A program made the translations under genes and the position numbers. The notes under the pieces are model-generated. The model worked only from the letters and a program-made list of their open reading frames with translations. It was not told where the DNA came from and made no database searches. From Poronia punctata (Eukaryota; Ascomycota; Sordariomycetes; Xylariales; Xylariaceae): 40,417 bases of DNA. Shown here one piece after another: positions 1-12,107 of the stretch (its first letter is position 1; every line of letters starts with the position of its first letter). Where the stretch lies: contig MU401746.1 in NCBI GenBank assembly GCA_022579005.1, positions 1 to 40,417 on the forward strand, in the 5' to 3' direction.

Positions 1-2653
1 TACTAAAATAGCTTTTTTAAAAAATTAGCTTAAATTTTATTATAAAACTACTTTTATATATAAAAGTAAATAGCAATATTTATAATATAATTTTAGTTAT
101 TATAAACTAGTTTATAAAAATAGTATTATTTATTTTTATATAAAAAATGCTTAATACTACTAAGCTTATAGCAATTATATACTATAAAGTAAATTGCTAA
201 TATAAATTTTTAAAAAAAGTTATAAGTAATAAAAACAAACTTATTATAAGCAAATTTTAAAAAAAGTTTTATAAAGTATAAAAAGTATATTAGTAGCTAT
301 TTACTATATAGCACTTTTAAACTAATAGCTAAATAAAATAAGTATACTAAACTTTAAAAAAGTATTTTTATACTTATTATAGTAATAAGCTAAATAGCTA
401 AGCTAAAATATTAATAAAAGCTAAGTTTATATATAATAATAGCTAATATGCTACTATAAGCTATTTATTATTTAAAACGCTATATAAATATTATTTAAAA
501 AGTATTAAATATATATTAAAGCAACTTTAATTTAATATTTAAAAAGTAAAAAAAAAACTATAGCAAATAAAAGCTATATATTATATAATTTATAAGCATT
601 AAAAGCAAGTAGTAAAGTTAATATAAAAGCATTATAATAAGCGCTATATGCTAAAAAAGTTTTAAGTAAGCAACGTAATAAAGCTATTAATAGTATACTT
701 TAAGTTTAAGTATAAAAAAAAGCTAGCTTTTATATATATTTAAGTTAAAGTTTTTAAAAAAATAAAAACTTAAGCATATTAAATCTAGTTATTTAAAATT
801 TATTTTTAAGTTTATAATATATTTTTTATATTATTGCTTAAGCTATAAATAAACTAGCTAAAAAATGCTAACAAAATAGCGCTACTTAAGTTAAAAAATA
901 AATAAAAAAAATAAGTAATAAAAAATATTATTTAGTATTAAAAAAACTAAAGTAAATAAAAATACTTAATAAAATAAAAAAGCTAGCTAATAAAATATAA
1001 TACTTAAAAGCTAGCTAAATACTTAGCAAACATAAGCTATTTACTAAACTAATATAAAAGAAAAGTTAAAAAAGTTTATACTAAGTAAAATAATAAATAA
1101 AGTAGTTATAATTAGTATAATAAATACTAAATTATAAAATATATACTTAATTAATAAAAAAATAGCAAGCTATTACTAAGCAAGCTAAACTAAGCTATAA
1201 TATTATAAAAAATAAAAACTTATACTTTAATAAACTTATTACAACTTAAAATATATTTAAACTACTAATATAAAAAATATTATTATTAAGTAAAAGGTAA
1301 GCAAGCAAAAGCTAAAAAGTAGCTAAAAAAATAAATAATATATTATGCTTTTAAAACAGCTATAATTAAAAACAAGCAACGCAGTTTAATAAATATTATA
1401 AACAAAGCTAGCAATAGTAATAAAAACTATATTATAAGCAAAATTTTTTTAATAAGCTTTACTAATACTAAAAAACGCTTTAATACTTTTATTTTTATAA
1501 GCTTTTTTAAAGTTTAGCTTTTTATTAGCAGCTTTTAAAATAAGCGTATATAACTAGTATAAATAAGCATTTAAATTATTTAAAAAGCTATTTTAATATT
1601 TTTTAAAAGAAAATAAAAAACTAAGCTTTATATATAATATTATTAAAGTTGTTAAGTAAAAGCTTTTTTTTACTAATATAAAACTGCTAAATATTAGCAA
1701 ATATACTAGCAAATAAGTAGCAAGGCTATAAATTATAAAAAAAGCAACTATAATAGTTAATAAGCAATAAATAGTAACTAATTTTTAATAAATAGCAGTA
1801 TAGCATTTTTTTTTTTTTTTATTAATATAACTAGCTTTTTTTTAAAAATAACTGCTTACTAAAAAGCTAAGCTTGCTTTAAATAAGCAAAATATATGTTA
1901 ACTTATAGCAATAAAAATATTATTTAATAAAGTAGCGTTTATACTTACGTTTTTATTTTTATTTTTATTTTTAGCTTTAATAATAGTAGCTTAATAGTTT
2001 TGCTAAGCATTTTTAATTTTAATATAAAAATAAGTAGCGTACTATATAATTTATTAAGCTATACTAACTAAAGCAAAAAGTATTTAAAAAAAAAATATTT
2101 AAGCAAGCTAATAAGTAAAAAAGCAGCAAATATATAGTATAATAACCTTAGTAGTTTTTTTTATAAAAAACGTAGTTAATATTATTAAAATAGCAAAAAT
2201 AGCAAATATAAAAATTTAAATATATATTAAAAACGTAATACTAACAAAGCTTTTTACTAAGTATTATTATAACTTTTAGCTTATTACTATTTAAGTAAGC
2301 AAAATTATAATTAAAATAAAAAATTTTGCAGATTAAAAACAACTAACTTATTTTAGCATTAAAAGTATGCTAGTATATAAACTTAAAACAAAAAAGCTTT
2401 AAAAGTAGCATAATAGCAGTTGCTTAGCAAAAAACTTAATAAAATAATAATGCTAAAAAAAAGCAAATATTAAAATAAGGTTATAAATTAAAAAAAATGT
2501 ACAAAGCTAAGTATAAGCTAATAAGTTAATAAAAAACAGTTTATAAAAAATAATAAATTAATTTAATTAAAAAAATTAAAAATAGGTTTAATTAGCAAAT
2601 ATACTTATAAATATTAAAATTGCTAAAAACTAGCAACTTAAAAAAAAAGGCAA
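1..2653 (+). pseudogene. 3' internal region of a RIP-degraded Ty3/Gypsy element (family G, copy A), 5' end outside the window
   Basis: This stretch is the downstream part of a plus-strand LTR retrotransposon; the part upstream of base 1 is not in the window. It aligns, reversed, with 3540-5324 joined to 12417-13190 in the complete G element, and bases from about 358 onward align directly with 35259-37946. It is A-rich on this strand, as gag-pol strands of these elements usually are. No frame stays open, and the many TAA/TAG codons fit RIP of Trp and Gln codons. By position it lies downstream of reverse transcriptase, so it should hold the end of the integrase and a long 3' region, but I could not identify integrase residues in it. 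It serves as the empty-site reference for the Gypsy-1 insertion and for the MITE. Confidence 0.8.
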
Positions 2654-2888
2654 TATAACAAAGCACCTAGCTAAAAAACTTATTTACTAAACTATTTATA
2701 TATAAACTACTTATTAGCTAAAGCTACGCTAACTAATAGCTAAGGCTTTGCTAGTTATACTTTTTTTAATCCTTTTAGCTAGTCTAGTTACCTACTTAGC
2801 TAATTAAATAAAAGTTATTTAATATACTTAGTTTTTAAAATCGCTAGCAATATTACCTTATAACTACCCTATTGCTTTAACCTTTATA
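2654..2888 (+). repeat. 3' LTR of G copy A (235 bp)
   Basis: Starts TATAACAAAGCAC (probably TGTAAC before RIP) and ends CCTTTATA (probably CCTTTACA). It is the same length as the two LTRs of the complete G element at 3305-3539 and 27728-27962, and aligns with them end to end in reverse. A purine tract, a run of A followed by GGCAA at about 2641-2653, sits just before it as expected for a polypurine tract. The 5' partner is outside the window. Confidence 0.85.
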
Positions 2889-3304
2889 GTTTATAATTAC
2901 TTTTTATTAAAGCTTAATTTTTTAAATACTTAACTATACTTTGTATATTATATATAAGCAACTTGTTTTTTTAAACTTATTATTATTATAATAGTATTGC
3001 GCAAAATACCTATTTTTTTAAATTTATATTAAATACTTTACTTTTTATATCTTGTTTACGCTTTATATTTATTTTTTGTTTATTTTCCTTTTAGTTAATT
3101 AAAAAAAAAGTTAAATTAGTTAAACTTATATAATAAGCAAAAATAATAAAAGTGCTAATAGCACCTTTGCTATACTAAGACAATTTGGTAATAATAAGAA
3201 ATTAAGCTTTAAGTTTTAAACTTAATATAACGTTAATAGTTTAATGCTACTAAATCTTTTATATAAGCTTTTATATAGTTTTTTATAAAATCTTCTACTT
3301 TATA
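2889..3304. other. Spacer between two inverted G elements, unassigned
   Basis: These 416 bases separate the facing 3' LTRs of G copy A and the complete G element. No frame is open and I recognise no gene. Without the G insertion this spacer would join 27968 onward, so it may hold the missing 5' end of Gypsy-H; I could not show a convincing LTR match. At 3170-3184 it carries CTATACTAAGACAAT, which equals, with few changes, the inverted end of the MITE at 35981-36430. Confidence 0.4.
3300..3304. repeat. Target site duplication of the complete G element, left copy (TTATA)
   Basis: TTATA directly precedes the LTR that begins at 3305 and is found again at 27963-27967, directly after the other LTR. 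Five bases is the usual duplication for LTR elements. In such AT-rich DNA the match alone is weak, but it falls exactly at both LTR edges. Confidence 0.65.
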
Positions 3305-3539
3305 TATAAAGGTTTAAGCAATAAAGTAGTTATAAGGTATTGTTGCTAGCAATTTTAAAAACTAAGTATATTAGATAACTTTTATTTAGTTAACTAAGTA
3401 AGTAACTAAGGTAGCTAAAAGGATAAAAAAGGGTATAACCAGCTAAACTATAGCTAATAGTTAGTATAAGTTTAGCTTATATATAGTTTATATACTAGTA
3501 GCGCAACTAGTAGGTTTTATAAGTAAGTGCCTTATTATA
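3305..3539 (-). repeat. 3' LTR of the complete G element (235 bp)
   Basis: On the minus strand it starts TATAATAAGGCAC at 3539 and ends CCTTTATA at 3305. It aligns along its whole length with the 5' LTR at 27728-27962 (also 235 bp) and, reversed, with 2654-2888. Differences are nearly all C/T or G/A, as expected if RIP hit each copy separately. Confidence 0.88.
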
Positions 3540-3553
3540 TTGCCTTTTTTTTT
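3540..3553 (-). other. Polypurine tract of the complete G element
   Basis: Read on the minus strand this is a run of A followed by GGCAA, directly before the 3' LTR. Such tracts prime plus-strand DNA synthesis in LTR elements. Copy A has the same tract before its LTR at about 2641-2653, which supports the LTR edge and the minus orientation. Confidence 0.65.
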
Positions 3554-5319
3554 AAGTTACTAGTTTTTAGTAATAAAGCATTTATAAGTATATTTAAAAA
3601 TTTTTAGCTTTATATTTTTAGCTAATTAGCTGCTTTTATTTTATGCCTTGCTATTACTTAATTACTAGCTTATATTATAATATATTTTAAACTTAGTTAT
3701 TAGTTTTTTGCCTTTTTATATAACAACATTTTTATATTTTTTATTTTTATTGCTAGTTTTTAAAAATATGCTTGCTATAATACCTTTTTTAGTTATTTTA
3801 TACTAGCTTTATACACTTATAGCTTTTTTATTTAAATTTTAGTTAGTTATGCTTTAATTATATAATTGCTAATCTTGCTGCTAATAATAAAAATAGCAAG
3901 CAACTAGCAAAAATTAATATTTTTAGTATTAAACTTTTTATTTATTACGCTACTAATATATATATTAATTTTTATATTTACTATGTTTGCTAGCTTTTTA
4001 AGCCTAGCTATATTTAAAATAAAATAAACTATTATACTTGTTATTTTATATGTTTGCTGCTTATTTTTTAAATATATATATTAATTAACTTTGCTATGCT
4101 GTTTTTTTAAATATACGTGTTTCTTTTATATAATAACTATATACGCTATAAAGTTAACAACCTTAAAGCTTATATTATTGCACTAAGCATTATTTATATA
4201 AGTTACTATATTTTTTGTTTTAAAAAAGCTTTGCTATCCTATTAGCAAGCTATTGCTTTTAAAAAAGGGCTATATCTTTTTAAAATAAGGTTTTTTGCTA
4301 TTTTACTATATATTAGAAATTAACTAATATTTACTATTTGCTTAGCACTTTAATTACTTTTTAAGTTATTAATATCACTTGCTAGTTGTTTGCTATTTAT
4401 TAGCTTAATATTAATATAGCTTTAGTTAAACTTTTAGCTTTTTACTTAAAACTAGCTTAATAGCTTAGTTTTAAAAGCTATTACTATAGTGCTTTTTATT
4501 AAAGCGTAGTATGCTTTTTTAGCTAACTTAAATATATACTTAAATTAGCTTGCTTAGCTTTTTATTAATACTACTTTTAGTAAGCTAGACTTTTTTTAGC
4601 TACTTTATAAATTTTATAATTATAAGTATTTTTTTTATATTGCTAAGTTTATTTAAAATAATATAATTTATAATATGCTTATTACTTTAGCTATAGCTTT
4701 TGCTTATTTTAGCTATTATAGTTTTTTTTAATAGCTAACTATAATTATTTTTTTAGTATAGTATATATTTTTTTAATTAGCTACTTTTTAGCTTTTGCCT
4801 GCTAATACTTTATTTAATAATAATGGTTTTTATATTAATAGTTAAGTTAAAGTTGCTATAAGTTTATTTATATATAGGTTTTAGTTTTTATAGTACTATA
4901 GCTTAGTTAACTGCTTAGTAATAACTTACTATTTTTATTAACTAAGTTTTATATTTTTATAACCTTTAGTGCTTATATGCTAATATAATTACTTTACTTA
5001 TTATTTTACTTAGTATAAACCTTTTTAACTTTTTTTTTATATTAGTTTAGCAAATAGCTTATATTTACTAAGTACTTAGCTAGCTTTTAAGTATTATATT
5101 TTATTAGCTAGCTTTTTTATTTTATTAAGTATTTTTATTTACTTTAGTTATTTTAATGCTAAACAATGTTTTTTATTGCCTATTATTTTTATTTATTTTT
5201 TAACTTAAGCAATGCTATTTAATTGCTATTTCTTAGCTAGTTTATTTATAGTTTAAGTAATAATATAAAAAACATATTATAAACTTAAAAATAAATTTTA
5301 AGCAATTTAATTTAGTATG
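3554..5319 (-). pseudogene. 3' internal segment of the complete G element
   Basis: This is the last internal part of the element, between the polypurine tract and the Gypsy-1 insertion. It aligns in reverse with about 780-2640 of copy A and directly-reversed with about 35640-37940 of copy C. It is T-rich on +, as expected for a minus-strand element. No frame is open. It lies well downstream of the integrase region, so this family has a long 3' part after pol; I recognise no protein there. Confidence 0.75.
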
Positions 5320-5324
5320 CCTAA
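5320..5324. repeat. Target site duplication of Gypsy-1, left copy (CCTAA)
   Basis: CCTAA at 5320-5324 pairs with CTTAA at 12417-12421, one C/T apart. Copy A has the single, uninterrupted site here: its sequence CTTAAGCATATT at about 770 corresponds to the joined flanks. Confidence 0.75.
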
Positions 5325-5633
5325 TATAATAAGGTTAAAAAGAACAACTAGTATAAAAACTAATATATGTTTTATGTTAACAATAAAATCTAAAGGTAAA
5401 AAACTAAAAACTAAAATATATAGTGCAGTATTGTTTATACTTATTTATATTTTCTTTATTTTAAGGTTTTATTATAGCCCTTACTTAAAGTTTAATTATA
5501 GCTATTACCTCTTGCTATAAACCTTTAATAAAAAAGTAGTAAGTACAATTTTATAACTATTAAATTAATAAGTTTATTTTATATTTATAAGATTAATTAA
5601 ATTAATATATATAAAAACTACTTTTTTATTATA
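5325..5633 (-). repeat. 3' LTR of Gypsy-1 (309 bp)
   Basis: On + it begins TATAATAAGG and ends TTTTATTATA; the likely original ends are TGTAA...TTACA, a perfect 5-bp inverted pair. It aligns throughout with 12108-12416. It is the more heavily mutated of the two. A chance open frame at 5317-5520 runs through it and is not a gene. Confidence 0.88.
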
Positions 5634-5646
5634 ATCCCCCCTTTAT
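5634..5646 (-). other. Polypurine tract of Gypsy-1
   Basis: On the minus strand this reads AAAGGGGGGAT directly before the 3' LTR. The run of six G (CCCCCC on +, 5636-5641) stands out in this sequence and survives because RIP acts on CpA. It fixes the minus orientation of the element. Confidence 0.7.
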
Positions 5647-8079
5647 AAAAAAGAAATTTGCTTTAAATTTAAAAATCTGCTATCTTCCTATTAATTACGC
5701 CTAGAATTAAACAAATAATATAGCAAAAACTAATACTTCTAAGCAGTAAAGGGTTACTTTTAGCGTATACTATTAATTAATTAATAAAGGCCTTTAATTC
5801 TTATATCTTTTTTAATTGCGCTAATAATTAATTTTTAAAATATCCGACCTTAATTTAAGCTTATATAGTAAACAGTTTTATTAATTTAAAAGTACTTTAT
5901 TAAAAACTAAATATTTATATTTATTAAATATTTAAGGTCTTATACTGCCTTTTCCTTTACTTATAACGTTAAATAAAATTTATTTTTTAATATTATAAGC
6001 AATTATTATCTTTATATAATTTTAAATAAATATTCTTTTTTATAGCTTATAAGTATTTTTTTAAATAAACTAAAGGTTTTAGTTTTATTAAATAAGCTTT
6101 ATAAAATTAATATAACTTAATAAGTATATTTTAAAAATCTAATACTAAGTACTATATATTATCTAGATCTTAACCCTTTTATAATATTTAATAAAATAGC
6201 TAACTATACTAAATTTAAAATAATAAAATTTATTTAACTTTTTATTTTTTATTTTTTAATAAGTTATTAACTACTTTGCTAAATAAGCAAAGTAGCTTTT
6301 ATTTTAAAAGCAAAGTATTTAAATATTTTTATAAGCAATTAGTATAAAACTATTAGTTACTTTTTTATATTAATAGGAAATTTAATTAAAATATATATCT
6401 TAGCTTTTTTTTAAAAATATAGTAATATTTTTAAGTTATAAAATAGTTAAGTTTATTACTTAAATAGTTAGTTTAAGTTTTAGTTTTTTTAATAATATAT
6501 ACTAAATTTTTAACTATAAAATTTAAGTTATAACAGTATTAATTAGCTTATATAATTATTTAATTTTATGCTTATTAAATAGCTTTATATACAGCTTTTA
6601 TATACTATTATATTTAAGTAGCAAAGTTTTAAGCTTACTGCTTAGTTATTTGCTTTATTAAAGTTAAATAAGCAAGTTTTTTAGTTTTAAACTTTTAATT
6701 AAAACTTATTTTTATTAGTTTATTTATAATTACTTTTTTTAGTAATAGTTTACTTAATAATTTATATAATATTAATATTTAAACTGCGTTTATTGCTAGT
6801 AATCTTTTAGCTTAATTTTTTTAAAAATAACTTATATAAAAATATAAACGTTGTTTAAAGTATTAGTTTATTATTTTAGCTTGTTTTACTGTTTATTTAT
6901 AACTTATAATAGCAAAGTTTAGCTTAATTTTATAAATTTTAAATAATTTATTTATAAAATTAAAAATAAACTATAGTTTTTAATTACTAGTAAAGCTTTT
7001 TAGCTATTTAAAAAAATAATATAGTTTTTAATAAAATATTTAAGTAGCATTTTAAGCTATTGTTATATTTTTATATAAAGTAGTTTAAAAGGCTTTAAAT
7101 AGTATGTTTATAACTATAAAGGCGTTATTATATTTTTACTTATTTTAAAAAAAACTTTTAAAGTTTATAATTAAATATTGCTATAAATACTTAAACATTA
7201 GTAATAAAGTTAATTTGCTTAAAAACTTATTTTTTAAAACTTTTATAGCTTTATAAAAGTAATTAGCTACGTATTAGTTAATATTGCTATATAGTTCTTT
7301 TTATTAATAATGCTATATAACTAGCTTTTTTATTTTTTTACGTCTTAAGTAAGCAGTAGTTAGTTAAATATATGCTTTTTAAATTAATTTAATTTAAAGG
7401 TTATTAACGTTTAAAACTATTAAATAACCTTTATATAGCAATAGTTTACTTAATATAAACTAATTTAATAGTTTTAGCTTTTAAGCTTTATTTTTTATAT
7501 TTTTTAAATTAAAGTTTATTTTATTAGCTTATATAATAAAGTTTATTAAAACAACGCTAAATATATTTAGTATTGTTTAGTTTTTTATTATATATATAAT
7601 AGACCTTATAAGTATTTTAAGTAAGTTTTAAACAATAGGTTTAAATAAAGCTATAGTACGTTGCTTATCTTTTTTTTTTTTTTTAAGTTTTTAAGTCCTT
7701 TTTTAAACGTAATAAAATATTTACTAAAGTGTTTTTAAATCTTAGCTTATAAGTAATAATAAAGTTATACTAAAAAATAAGCTTTACTTATTTAGCTTAA
7801 TAAAAGTTAAATATTTGCTTAACTATAAAGTATTTTAGTATAAAGTAGTTTGTTAATATTATAAATAGCTTATAATTTTACAAACTTATTAATTTAGCCT
7901 TTTAGTATAATAGCGCTTTTATAATAGCTAATATTTTCTTATTATAAATTTTATAGTTAAGCTTTGCTTTATATAGTAACTTAAAATAAAAAGTAATAAG
8001 TTTTTAATTATTAAATAAATAATCCCTTTATAAAAAAACGCTTATAGCTACCTTATTAAATATATTTATTTTTACTAAG
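5647..8079 (-). pseudogene. Gypsy-1 3' internal part (expected RNase H and integrase), unreadable
   Basis: This lies downstream of reverse transcriptase in a minus-strand Gypsy element, so RNase H and integrase should be here, followed by a 3' non-coding part. The sequence is T-rich on + with stops in every frame. I looked for the integrase HPQTDGQ-type motif around 6,850-7,000 and saw only a weak, frame-broken resemblance, so the domain is assigned from position only. Confidence 0.5.
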
Positions 8080-8600
8080 GTTTTAGCTTTAAATAAAAAA
8101 TAATAAAAAATAAAAGCTTTAATTAGCGTAATTTAAATTATATTAAATATATTTTAACATTTTTGTATTTATTTTTTTATTAATATAGCACTAGTTAGGT
8201 TATTTAATAGTTTTGCTATTTTTTTATAGTTTTAAATAAATTGCCAATAAAAGTTATAAAATTTTAAAAATAAGCAGATTTTTTTTAAGTTAGTTTTTTT
8301 TTATTTATAAGTAAATTTTAATACTTTATAACTTTAACTTTTTTTAGTTAACTTTAATACTTTTAGTACTTATAACAAATTTTAAAAACTTAGTTTTTAT
8401 TATATAAAATTTGCATTTTTTAATATTAGCTTATAATCTTGCTTTTTATAAACAATTAAGTATTTAAAATATATAATGTTAATATTTTAACTTATTATTT
8501 AAATAAATTAAAATATTATTAATATATATAGTATAAAATACGTTTAAATATTTATATAATATATTATTAATAAACTTTTAAAAAGTTGCTAGTTTATTAG
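8080..8600 (-). pseudogene. Gypsy-1 reverse transcriptase remnant
   Basis: Read on the minus strand, the RT active-site box is YINN at 8526-8515 (YIDD before GAY-to-AAY change), followed by ILIYLN as in Ty3/Gypsy YIDDILIYS. Further on come KCKF-like and TKFLKFVIS segments, matching the family's KCEFH...TKFLGFVIS. The FLKFYNFYWQF segment at 8270-8239 matches the FLGFxNFYRRFI motif that leads into the connection and RNase H domains. The two parts are in different frames, so at least one indel lies between them. Asp-to-Asn, Gly-to-Lys and Arg-to-Trp or stop changes are those RIP produces. The enzyme cannot be active. Confidence 0.85.
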
Positions 8601-11600
8601 TTAACTTAAAAAGTAAAACTTTAAATTTATAAGCACTATATTTAGTTTTAAAAGCAGTTAAATTTTTATTTTTTTTAGCTATTTAAATTTTATAAAAAGC
8701 TTAATAAATATTTATTTTAGTATATATTTTAGCTTAAGCTAATTAAGTTAAAGTTTTATTAATTAATAAAAAAAAGTATTGGTTTTTTTAAGTTAGTATA
8801 TTTAATTTGCAATAGTTTATATATAGTTAAAAAAATTTGTTTTTTTTTATTAAAAAAAATAAAAGCAGCTTATAATACTATAGTTAGTTTAATAAAGCCT
8901 TTTTATAAGTTGTTTTAAATATAATTATAATAAGTTTTAGCTTTTTTAAAATTATTTTATATAAAAAGCTATATTTTAAAAACTTAGGTTTTTTGTTTAT
9001 AATAATATAGTAGTTTATTTTTCCTTGCTTTAGTAGCATTTTATTTAATAATGCTTTGCTAAATACGTTTAAATACTTATAATATTAACTTAGTACTACT
9101 TTTTTTACTAAATCTTGCAAGTTTTGCTAATTAAAAGAAAGCATTTTTTTTTGCAATATTAAATAACTTAGTTTATTTTATATTAAAAAAAATATAATAT
9201 TTTATTTTATTTTGTTTAACTAATAGTGCAAAGCTTTTATAGTAAAAGTAAATATATAAAGTAGTTAATGCATATACTAGCTATAATAATTGCGTTTTAG
9301 CTAGTAAAGTTTATAAGTATTATAAAAAACTAAATATTTATATTTATTAAATATTTAGTTTTTTTTTTTTAATTATGTTTTAAAAAAAGTTTATAGTTTT
9401 TTTTATTTAAAATTTATTTTATTAGGTTATATTTTTGCTATATTTAGTTTGCACTTAAATTTTCTTTTTAAGCTTTAAAAAGTTTTAATATTATAACTAG
9501 TTAGTTTAGCTTTATTTTTAGTAGTTAGTTAAATTTTCTTAGTTAAGTATATTATAACTTATAAATACGTTTTTAAATTAAAAAAATAAACTTGTTTTTT
9601 TATTAATAAATTATTTATTTATTACGTTGCTTTTTATTTTTTTTATTTATTAAACAATCTTATTAATAAACGTTACTTTAAGCTTTAAAATATAAAAAAA
9701 AGTTACTTGCTAAATTTATAGCAATTTTTAGTAGTTAGTATACTAGTTTTTAATTATTAAAAAATAGTAAACATTAATAATATAAATTAACTAAAATATT
9801 ATAATACTAAAAGACCTTTTTTAATAATTATATTATACTTTATATTAATAATAAAAAATAGTATATTTTATAAAACTTGTTTTTAAATTTTTAAATAAGC
9901 TTATAAAGCTTAGTTAATTAATTATAAAACTTTGCTATTATATTTAACTACTAAAACAAGCTTAAAGTTTTTAATTTTTTTAGCTTATAAATATTGTAAC
10001 GTTTTAGTAGCAAAACTTATATTTAATAAAAAGTATAAGTTTACTTTTGTGTTTATAAAAGCTTTAGTACTTAATATATATTTATAATTTATTATAGTAT
10101 AGTTAATTATTAAAAGAATTTTTTTAAAAAAGGTTTTTAAAAAGTTAAATAAAATACTTTAATATATTTTTATTTTTAAAGCTAATATAACACTTTGCTT
10201 AAAATAAAAGTTTAGTTCTTTTAAGCTACTTTTTTATTTTACTTTTTTAGTACTTTTATTTTTATAGCTTTAACAATAATTATACTAACTTAAGCAGTAC
10301 TTAAACGTTTAAATTTTGCTTTTTTAAAATAATTGCTACTTTAATAGCTTTATTTATAATAAGTAAAGTATTGCTTTTTTATAATTAATAGCTTAGCTTG
10401 CTTAAAGTTAAGTTTAGCATATATAAATATATTGCTTTTTTTAGTTTTAAAGCAAAAAATATTATAATAGTTTATTTTTGTTTTTTAACTGCTAAATCTT
10501 TTAGTTTATTTTATAGTTTTAAGTTTAGTATTAAGTTATTTAAGTCTAACGAGTGCTTTTTTAAAAAATTTAAATTTTTTATTTTTAAATAAGTTAACTT
10601 TTTATTCATTAATAAAGTTTTTATATTGCTAATAATTAAGAATCTAAGTATATTTATAATATTATATAAAGGTAATAGTTAAGTTAATTTTTTTTAATAA
10701 ACAAAAAACGTTTAAATAGTTTAAAAGCTTATTATATATATTATACTTAAACTTAAATAAAAAAACTTAAGCTTAGCTAGCTTATTTAATAAACTAAATT
10801 TTAAAATTGCTAAATTTATTTTTATTAGCTATTTTAAAATCTTAGTACTTAATTTAAACTATTTTATATTTATTTAGGTTATAATATTATTAGTATAAGT
10901 AGTTTAATACTTTAGCTAATATTTTTAAAATTAGTTTTTTTTTTTTTTAAATAAAAGCTATTAGTTTTTTAGCTATAGTTTTGCTTATTTAACTAGCAAT
11001 ATAAGTAATTTTATTGCTATTATTAGTAAAATAATTATAATTATGTTTTAATTTTCTTTTTAATAGCATATACTAATGCTTAAATTAAACCTTAAACTTT
11101 TTTTTATTTTATTATTAATAAAAATAAAAAGTAAGTTTATTTTTGCTATTTATTTATTTTTTGTTTTAAATTTATTAAATTTTAAAGTAAACTAATAAAA
11201 TTAGTTTATTAAAACAATAGTAGCTATAGTTATAATTTAGTTTTTTAAAGCTATATTAGTTTTTTTTAATTTTTATGCTTTTTTTTACTAAGCTATACTA
11301 GTAATATATTTTTTTTAAAATCTTAATTTTAAAAACCTTAATTAAATTTAATAGCTTAAGCTTACATTTTTAATATATTTTTATTTAGGTTTATTACTAT
11401 ATTATACAAGTTTTTAATAATAAAAAGTGTTGCTTATAACGTTAACAATTTATGCTTAAACTTTTAATATATAGCTTTAAGATTTTTGTTTACTATTTTA
11501 ATAAATGTTTTTTTGTTTATTAGTTCTTAAAAATTTAAATATGCTTAAATAGCATTAAAAGTTATAGCTTTAAATAGTATTGTAAAGGTTTGCTTTTTTT

Positions 11601-12107
11601 TTACGTAGTAAGCAGCATTAAATTTTATTTATATTTGCAAATTTTAGTTTATTTGTTTTTTTATTACTAAAAACTAAGCTTTAATAAATACTTTATTATT
11701 TATTACTTTTATAAAGTAGTTAAAAAATATAAAAGCTACGTTTATTTTTTAAAGCTTTATATTTTTATTTTGTTTATATTTTTTTATGTATAAAGTTATT
11801 AGTTTTTTATAAGTAAAATAAATAAAGTTTTTAAATATATATTATATTAGTTTTTTATATCTTATTAAATCTTAAGGTTTTATGCTTTAAAAATTATTTA
11901 GGTTAAACTAAACTTATTATTTAGCTTTAATAATATATTAATTATTAAACTATATAACTAAAAAGTATACTTTATTTAGTATAGTATTAAAAAGGTTTAA
12001 AAACTAAATATTTATTATATTTAATTTAATTAATTTTATTATATTAAGTAGTTAAATAGTAAGATAATTAAAGTCTTTTTAAATAGTTAATATAACAACC
12101 TTTAAAT
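8601..12107 (-). pseudogene. Gypsy-1 5' internal part (expected gag, protease, start of RT)
   Basis: This runs from the 5' LTR edge at 12108 to the RT core. By element order it should encode gag, protease and the RT amino end. It is about 3.5 kb, T-rich on + and has no usable frame. A chance plus-strand frame of 64 codons at 10398-10592 is of biased composition (Phe, Lys, Ile, Ser) and is not a gene. I saw no clear primer-binding site next to the 5' LTR. Confidence 0.5.

Noticed and set aside
5317..5520. Open frame of 67 codons on +
   Set aside because: It lies inside the Gypsy-1 LTR, starts just outside it and has biased AT-codon composition. The partner LTR shows the same texture. No sign of a real protein.
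6840..7020. Integrase HPQTDGQ motif of Gypsy-1 on the minus strand
   Set aside because: Only a partial, frame-broken resemblance; not enough to call residues.
10398..10592. Open frame of 64 codons on +
   Set aside because: Made almost only of Phe, Lys, Ser, Ile and Leu, antisense to a dead Gypsy element; a chance opening in T-rich DNA.
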